NCBI GenBank assembly: GCA_947457715.1 | Contig: CANGXK010000010.1 | Coordinates: 1-19,321, forward strand | DNA from: Gemmatimonadota bacterium | Lineage (GTDB): Bacteria > Gemmatimonadota > Gemmatimonadetes > Gemmatimonadales > Gemmatimonadaceae | DNA length: 19,321 nt | Reading direction: 5' to 3' | Part shown: in pieces, positions 15,536 through 19,321 of the stretch | How positions within the stretch are numbered: the first letter of the stretch is position 1 | How the letters are laid out: each line of letters starts with the position of its first letter | The notes under the pieces: generated by a model | What the model was told of the DNA's origin: nothing | What the model saw: the letters and a program-made list of their open reading frames with translations, nothing else | The model's database searches: none | Translations under genes and position numbers: made by a program

Positions 15536-16593
15536 CGGCTCGCCAGCGATCGCCGGGCGATTGGCGCCAGCAGGCGATGCCACCACTGTTCGCGATGCAA
15601 GGTGCGCAGTATGCGACCGGCACCGGCGGTGCGTAGAATGCCGCGAACGAGCGCATAGTGTCCACCACCGGCTTGCTCCCAGAGCCAGCGGTTGGTGGCA
15701 CCGATGCGCAATGTCGGTCCGAAGCGCGCCTGCGCGAGTGTGCAATAATCGGCGGACTGCATGAGTGCTTGGGCGGCGAGTGCACCGGACTGCACGGCGA
15801 GCCGGATGCCGAAGCCCCACAGGAAATCTTGCAGTCCCGCCGCCTCGCCGACGACTGGGGCGCGACCGTTGAGCCATCCGCCTTCGGCGCGCACATGGCC
15901 CAGTCCGCCCACGGTACGGGGATTCCGTACGGTGATGCCGCGCTGCTCCAGCAGAATCGTGCGTACCTGCGCGAATCGCGCATGGATCGAGGGGAAGTCA
16001 TCGAAGAGCATGGTGCAGCAGCAGCCGTATCCGTTCGTGATGAGCAGATACGCATAGCCACCGGGAGCTGCGTTGTCGTTGAGCAGCGCGATTGCACAGT
16101 CCGGAGCGTCAGTCTCGAAGACGATCCCCGCGTCGATCGCGAACGGCGCGCGGCCGCGTGGGCCGGTGGCGACGATGTCGGCCGTCCCCTCCGGACACGA
16201 GTGCCCGAAGTGCACGCGTACATCCGCCGCCACCGCCGTGCGCGCTAACGCACGATCCAGCGACCCGGGCACGTTACCACGCTTCACCAGATAGAACGCG
16301 GGATGATCGAAATGGAGGTGGTCATCCTTGCGGCCGTCGGTCTGAATGCCCTGCGAGAACGGCGCCGCATCGAACTCGGCGGGGATACCGAGCGAGCGGA
16401 GTTCGTCGAGCACATCGAGCGGGGAGGACCAATTTTCGAGACCCTGCAGGTCGCCGCCGAAGCGGGCGCCGCACTCGCTCCGGCGTTCAAATACATCCAC
16501 GCGATGACCGGCGTGGGCGAGGACGATGGCCGCGGTCAACCCGGACGGGCCCGCACCGGCAATGCGAATGGTGGTGTCGAGAGCAATGGTCAC
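15460..16593 (-). CDS. FAD-dependent oxidoreductase, geranylgeranyl-reductase-like
   Basis: Flavoprotein of 377 residues in the PHBH/geranylgeranyl reductase superfamily. From GTG 16593 the N-terminus has IRIAGAGPSGLTAAIVLAHAG (GxGxxG at 13-18) and HRVDVFERR, whose E36 would bind the FAD ribose. A middle segment PGGYAYLLITNGYG resembles the GYxWxFP region of the reductases. The second FAD motif reads VVGEAAGLQDFLWGFGIRLAVQSG, in which Glu replaces the usual Asp of the GD box. Relatives reduce isoprenoid double bonds or hydroxylate aromatic compounds; the substrate here is not clear. The gene runs into the 3' end of the kinase gene by 76 bases and is divergent from the SnoaL-like gene. Confidence 0.85.
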   Translation of the reverse strand: MTIALDTTIRIAGAGPSGLTAAIVLAHAGHRVDVFERRSECGARFGGDLQGLENWSSPLDVLDELRSLGIPAEFDAAPFSQGIQTDGRKDDHLHFDHPAFYLVKRGNVPGSLDRALARTAVAADVRVHFGHSCPEGTADIVATGPRGRAPFAIDAGIVFETDAPDCAIALLNDNAAPGGYAYLLITNGYGCCCTMLFDDFPSIHARFAQVRTILLEQRGITVRNPRTVGGLGHVRAEGGWLNGRAPVVGEAAGLQDFLWGFGIRLAVQSGALAAQALMQSADYCTLAQARFGPTLRIGATNRWLWEQAGGGHYALVRGILRTAGAGRILRTLHREQWWHRLLAPIARRSLASRYPAVFGPLSSKKDNSATAPVASVA

Positions 16594-16670
16594 GCAGAGA
16601 ACGTCGCTATCTTCGAAGCGACTGTCCAGAGTGCGTAATCTCCATTCGACGCAATACCCGCTTCATGCAT
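16594..16670. promoter_or_regulatory. Short divergent intergenic region between FAD oxidoreductase and SnoaL-like genes
   Basis: This 77-base gap separates two outward-facing starts and should contain both promoters. The only visible structure is a 6-bp inverted pair, gtcgct (16603-16608) and agcgac (16617-16622), around an 8-base loop. No convincing promoter hexamers or ribosome binding site are evident. Confidence 0.35.
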
Positions 16671-17051
16671 ATGACAGACCCAGCTGTGCGGATTCGCGCT
16701 TTGCGCGAGCAATCCAATCAGGCAATCGCTGCGCACGACGCCGACCACACGGTGTCGTTCATGGCACCCGACGCTGTCGTCGGCGTGGCCGGTGGTCCCA
16801 TCCTCGTGGGACGCCAAGCGTCTCGTGTTGCCTTCGCCGAGCAGTTCGCCGACACAACGTTCGTGACCTATGTCCGCACGACCGAGCAGGTCACGCTGGC
16901 TGACCCGATGCGCGCCACGGAGCGCGGACGTTGGGTCGGTCGGTGGCGAGTCAAAACGGGCATGCACGAACAGGGTGGCAGTTACGTCGCCGAGTGGCGA
17001 GTCAGCGAGATGGGCTGGCTCATCCACTCGGAGACGTTCTGCGAGGCGTAG
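16671..17051 (+). CDS. SnoaL-like / DUF4440-type small protein (NTF2 fold)
   Basis: Small protein of 126 residues with the layout of NTF2-like SnoaL/DUF4440 proteins: an N-terminal helix IRALREQSNQAIAAHDADHTVSF, then MAPDAVVGVAGGPILVGRQA, and a C-terminal antiparallel sheet GRWVGRWRVKTGM, YVAEWRVSEMGWLIHSETF. Such proteins bind small hydrophobic ligands, act as isomerases or cyclases, or have no known activity. I start at ATG 16671; ATG 16665, two codons earlier, is equally possible. The long upstream open frame in the same phase lies over the FAD gene and is not coding. It may be functionally paired with the divergent FAD oxidoreductase, which is inference from position only. Confidence 0.78.
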   Translation: MTDPAVRIRALREQSNQAIAAHDADHTVSFMAPDAVVGVAGGPILVGRQASRVAFAEQFADTTFVTYVRTTEQVTLADPMRATERGRWVGRWRVKTGMHEQGGSYVAEWRVSEMGWLIHSETFCEA

Positions 17052-17070
17052 CGATGACGAGTGTTGCGGC

Positions 17071-17106
17071 TACGGCTGTTGTTACGGATTTCGCTACGGA
17101 TTTCGC
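17071..17106. repeat. 12-bp tandem repeat between converging genes
   Basis: Two exact copies of tacggatttcgc (17083-17094 and 17095-17106) follow a diverged unit tacggctgttgt (17071-17082). The repeat fills most of the 54 bases between the SnoaL-like stop and the M20 peptidase stop, and its last base overlaps the M20 stop codon (17106-17108 read on the minus strand). Confidence 0.7.
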
Positions 17107-18446
17107 TACTGCTTCATCACCGGCTTGGCGGCGGTGATCCCGCCGCTCTTGAGATAATCGACGGCGAGATTCGTCATCGCGCGCACGCCGGTGGGCAAGG
17201 CGGCTTCGTCGGCGAAAAACAACGGCGAGTGATTGGCCGCCTGCGACTTCTGATCCATGCCCTTCGGGGCGACGCCGAGGAAGTAGAAGAGCCCCGGGAT
17301 GTCCTTCGTGAACGCGGGAAAGTCTTCGGAGCCGGTGACCGGATTAATGGTCTTGAATCCGCCGTCGCCCGCCGTGCGCTGCAGCGTGGGCGTCATCTTC
17401 TCGAGCAGCGACGCATCGTTCTGTGTGATAAGCCCACCGATGGAGACGGTTACGCGTGCCGTCGCCCCGCTGGAATGGGCAATGTCTTCGACAGTGCGCT
17501 TCACGCGGGCGTGAATGTCCTTCCGCATCTCGGGATCAAAGGTGCGGATCGTGCCGATCATGACCACGCTATCGGGAATGATGTTGCCACGGTTCCCGCC
17601 CTGAATCATGCCGATCGTAATCACCGCCGGAGCCGAGGTCACATCGATCTGCCGGCTGGCGATGGTCTGCAGACCCATGACGATCTGCGCGGCGATCACG
17701 ATCGGGTCGACGCCCGACCACGGCGCCGAGCCGTGCGTCTGGCGTCCGTTCACCACGATATCGATCTGATCGGCGGCAGCCATGAAGCCACCGGCGCGCG
17801 TGCTGAGCGATCCCAGTGCCGACGGCCACACGTGCAATCCGAAGATTGCCGAAGGACGCGGGTTCTGCAGCGCACCGTCGGCGATCATCGCTTCAGCACC
17901 ACCCAGTCCTTCCTCGGCCGGCTGGAAGATGAACTTCACTGTACCGGGGATGCGCGCCTTCATGCCGGCGAGAACTTCAGCAGTACCCATCATGATCGCG
18001 ACATGGTTGTCGTGTCCGCAGGCGTGCATGACACCGACTTCCTGGCCGTTGTACATCGTGCGGACCTTACTCTTGAAGGGCAGATCCACCAGTTCGGTTA
18101 CGGGGAGCGCGTCCATGTCGGCGCGCAGCGCAACCACAGGCCCCGGCTTGCCGCCACGCAGGATGCCGATCACCCCGGTCTTGCCGACGTTCGGCTGCAC
18201 CTCGAGGCCGAGCGCGCGCAAGTGTTTCTCGACTAGCGCGGCGGTGCGCACCTCCTGATTCGACAGTTCGGGATGCTCGTGAATGTCGCGACGCCACGCC
18301 ACGACCTTCGGCATGACGGCGGTCATGCGCGTTTCGATCTCGGCGGTGAGCGGATCGGTGCCTTTGCCCTGCGCGGAGGCCGATGAAGCAGCGACCGACA
18401 GCGCGAGTGCGGTGGCCAGCGAGTGAGAGCGAAAGCGGAGCATCAT
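17106..18446 (-). CDS. Exported M20D amidohydrolase / carboxypeptidase (N-acyl-amino acid hydrolase type)
   Basis: Metal-dependent hydrolase of 446 residues that would remove an acyl or amino acid group from an N-acylated amino acid or related conjugate. From ATG 18446 there is a signal peptide (MMLRFRSHSLATALALSVAA, then SSASAQ, likely cleaved before GKGTD), so the enzyme is periplasmic or secreted. Metal and catalytic landmarks are IHEHPELSNQE (55-65), LRADMDALPV (108-116), MHACGHDNH (C143, H145), PAEEGLGGAEAM (E178, E179), IFGLHVWPS (H205) and the C-terminal GSEDFPAFTKDIPG. A longer open frame reaching 18857 is only the reverse shadow of the upstream gene. It follows the AKR-RidA gene by 26 bases on the same strand, so they probably form an operon. 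Confidence 0.92.
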   Translation of the reverse strand: MMLRFRSHSLATALALSVAASSASAQGKGTDPLTAEIETRMTAVMPKVVAWRRDIHEHPELSNQEVRTAALVEKHLRALGLEVQPNVGKTGVIGILRGGKPGPVVALRADMDALPVTELVDLPFKSKVRTMYNGQEVGVMHACGHDNHVAIMMGTAEVLAGMKARIPGTVKFIFQPAEEGLGGAEAMIADGALQNPRPSAIFGLHVWPSALGSLSTRAGGFMAAADQIDIVVNGRQTHGSAPWSGVDPIVIAAQIVMGLQTIASRQIDVTSAPAVITIGMIQGGNRGNIIPDSVVMIGTIRTFDPEMRKDIHARVKRTVEDIAHSSGATARVTVSIGGLITQNDASLLEKMTPTLQRTAGDGGFKTINPVTGSEDFPAFTKDIPGLFYFLGVAPKGMDQKSQAANHSPLFFADEAALPTGVRAMTNLAVDYLKSGGITAAKPVMKQ

Positions 18447-18472
18447 GGCAGCAATCTCGGAGTGAAGGATGT

Positions 18473-19321
18473 TCAGGATTCGGAGACGATGGCGTCGGAG
18501 ACGATCGCGTCGGCCACGATCGCGTCTGCTTCGATTTCCACCAGATACTCGGCGCCGACGAGCCGCGCCTCCACCAGCGTATTGGCCGGCAGAATGTGGC
18601 CGAATCGTTCGCCGTGGGCGCGTGCGACCGGCTCCCAGTGCGCGACATCCGACACGAAGACGCGCGTGCGGACCACATCTTCGAGGGTGCCGCCGAGTGA
18701 CTGGAGCGCGCCAGTGATCTTGTCGATCGCGAAGTGTGTCTGGGCCGCTGCATCGGTCCCGCCGATGAGACGATCGCCGTGCGTCGCGGTCGTGCCAGAC
18801 ACGCTGATGGTGTTGCCCTTCCGCAGCGCGCGACTGTATCCCGCCATTGGTTCCCACACGGTGCCGCTCAGCGCCAGCGTGCTACCATTCACGCCGGGGC
18901 GCGTAGTGAACGGGGCCGGGAACTGCGACACGTGATGGCTGAGATCGCCACTCGCGGTGAGATACGGCGCCCGGCGGTACTCGTCGCCACAGTCACCGGG
19001 AATCGCCGTGAGTGCCGACTGTGCGTCGGCAATCGTGCGGCGGTCTGCCTCATCGAGCGTGAATGAGAAGAGGCGTACCGTGTCCGCGACATGGGCCGAT
19101 TGACCGAGGCGCGCGCCAATGATCACACCGGCCACGCCGGGCTGGTCGAGCACCCACTTGCTGGCGACGGCCGCAATCGAGACGCCGTGCTTCGCGGCTA
19201 CGGCATGTGCGGCGCGCAGTACCCCCTGGAACAGCGCCCAGCCGCCCGCCGCGCGAATGAACCGCCCGTACTTCATCTGCGACCATGTCGGCAGCGTATC
19301 CCAGTCTGGCTCGGGAGCGCC
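18473..19321 (-). CDS. Aldo/keto reductase-RidA-like fusion protein, 5' end missing (partial)
   Basis: The frame stays open to the right edge (GAPEPDWDTLPTWSQ precedes MKYGRF), so the ATG at 19276 is internal. Counting from that Met, residues 1-105 are the C-terminal part of an NAD(P)H-dependent aldo/keto reductase: GVSIAAVASKWVLDQPGVAG, VIIGARLGQSAHVADTV, LDEADRRTIADAQ. Residues about 140-252 are a RidA/YjgF domain: GNTISVSGTTATHG, AQTHFAIDKITGALQSLGG, LEDVVRTRVFVSDVAHWE, LPANTLVEARL, LVEIEADAI. The Arg that binds substrate in imine-deaminating RidA (PARSCVEV in E. coli) is Asn here (PANT, N232), so 2-aminoacrylate deaminase activity is doubtful. The C-terminus ends in a repeated DAIVA/DAIVS tail. 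Downstream is the M20D gene. Confidence 0.85.
   Translation of the reverse strand, partial: GAPEPDWDTLPTWSQMKYGRFIRAAGGWALFQGVLRAAHAVAAKHGVSIAAVASKWVLDQPGVAGVIIGARLGQSAHVADTVRLFSFTLDEADRRTIADAQSALTAIPGDCGDEYRRAPYLTASGDLSHHVSQFPAPFTTRPGVNGSTLALSGTVWEPMAGYSRALRKGNTISVSGTTATHGDRLIGGTDAAAQTHFAIDKITGALQSLGGTLEDVVRTRVFVSDVAHWEPVARAHGERFGHILPANTLVEARLVGAEYLVEIEADAIVADAIVSDAIVSES
18481..18525. repeat. 15-bp tandem repeat encoding the tail of the RidA-like domain
   Basis: Three units, cggagacgatggcgt (18481-18495), cggagacgatcgcgt (18496-18510) and cggccacgatcgcgt (18511-18525), differ by one to three bases. Read on the minus strand they encode successive DAIV-type blocks after the conserved EIEADAI strand, so the extension probably arose by duplication of the DNA encoding the last conserved residues. 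Confidence 0.75.

Noticed and set aside
17061..18236. 391-codon plus-strand open frame opposite the M20 peptidase
   Set aside because: It is the reverse-strand shadow of a gene with complete M20D motifs; its composition is Arg/His/Asp-rich and it has no recognisable fold.
18447..18857. N-terminal extension of the M20D gene to 18857
   Set aside because: The extra 137 residues are Arg-rich and overlie the AKR-RidA gene in another frame, whereas ATG 18446 yields a clean signal peptide.

Overview
The window is a GC-rich, gene-dense bacterial chromosome segment. The mix of families suggests an environmental heterotroph of the Gemmatimonadota or Acidobacteriota type. These families are a secreted S9D-type glutamyl endopeptidase, a very large Ser/Thr kinase fused to a STAND-like ATPase, MpaB/rubber-oxygenase-like and GMC oxidoreductases, and a VC0807-type membrane protein. 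Weak or absent Shine-Dalgarno sequences and several GTG starts are also noted. The phylum is an inference from gene content only. I see no rRNA, tRNA, CRISPR array, transposase or phage gene, so this reads as core or near-core chromosome with small repeat elements.

Left part (1-4003, all +): the C-terminal two thirds of a GMC oxidoreductase runs in from the left edge. It is followed by a tight set: a MarR-type regulator with a repetitive acidic tail, a class V (serine/alanine-glyoxylate type) aminotransferase 3 bases later, and a D-2-hydroxyacid dehydrogenase that overlaps the aminotransferase by the ATGA arrangement. The two enzymes would form a short serine -> hydroxypyruvate -> D-glycerate (or glyoxylate-consuming) path, with the MarR protein as the obvious local regulator.

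Middle left (4010-8061, all +): a hairpin separates this block from an esterase-D-like alpha/beta hydrolase, which overlaps a DUF2461 (TIGR02453) gene by ATGA. A VC0807-like six-helix membrane protein follows. It is bracketed by two unrelated long imperfect palindromes (5720-5849 and 6764-6877), which are the most unusual non-coding structures in the window. Then comes a SAM-dependent methyltransferase.

Middle (8137-15535): an exported prolyl-oligopeptidase-family endopeptidase (+) converges, with a 1-base gap, on an MpaB/Lcp-like DUF2236 haem oxygenase homologue (-). The latter is divergent from the 1135-residue kinase-ATPase-helical-repeat signalling protein (+).

Right part (15460-19321): a geranylgeranyl-reductase-like FAD oxidoreductase (-) overlaps the kinase gene tail-to-tail by 76 bp. 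It is divergent from a small SnoaL/DUF4440-like gene (+). The end of the window is a two-gene minus-strand unit: an aldo/keto reductase-RidA fusion (its 5' part off the right edge) followed by an exported M20D amidohydrolase. Short tandem repeats (12 or 15 bp units) sit at the 3' ends of three genes here (MarR, AKR-RidA and just past M20).

I did not find a convincing new multi-gene defence or mobile system. The better leads are the paired palindromes, the AKR-RidA fusion that lacks the RidA arginine, and the kinase-STAND protein.
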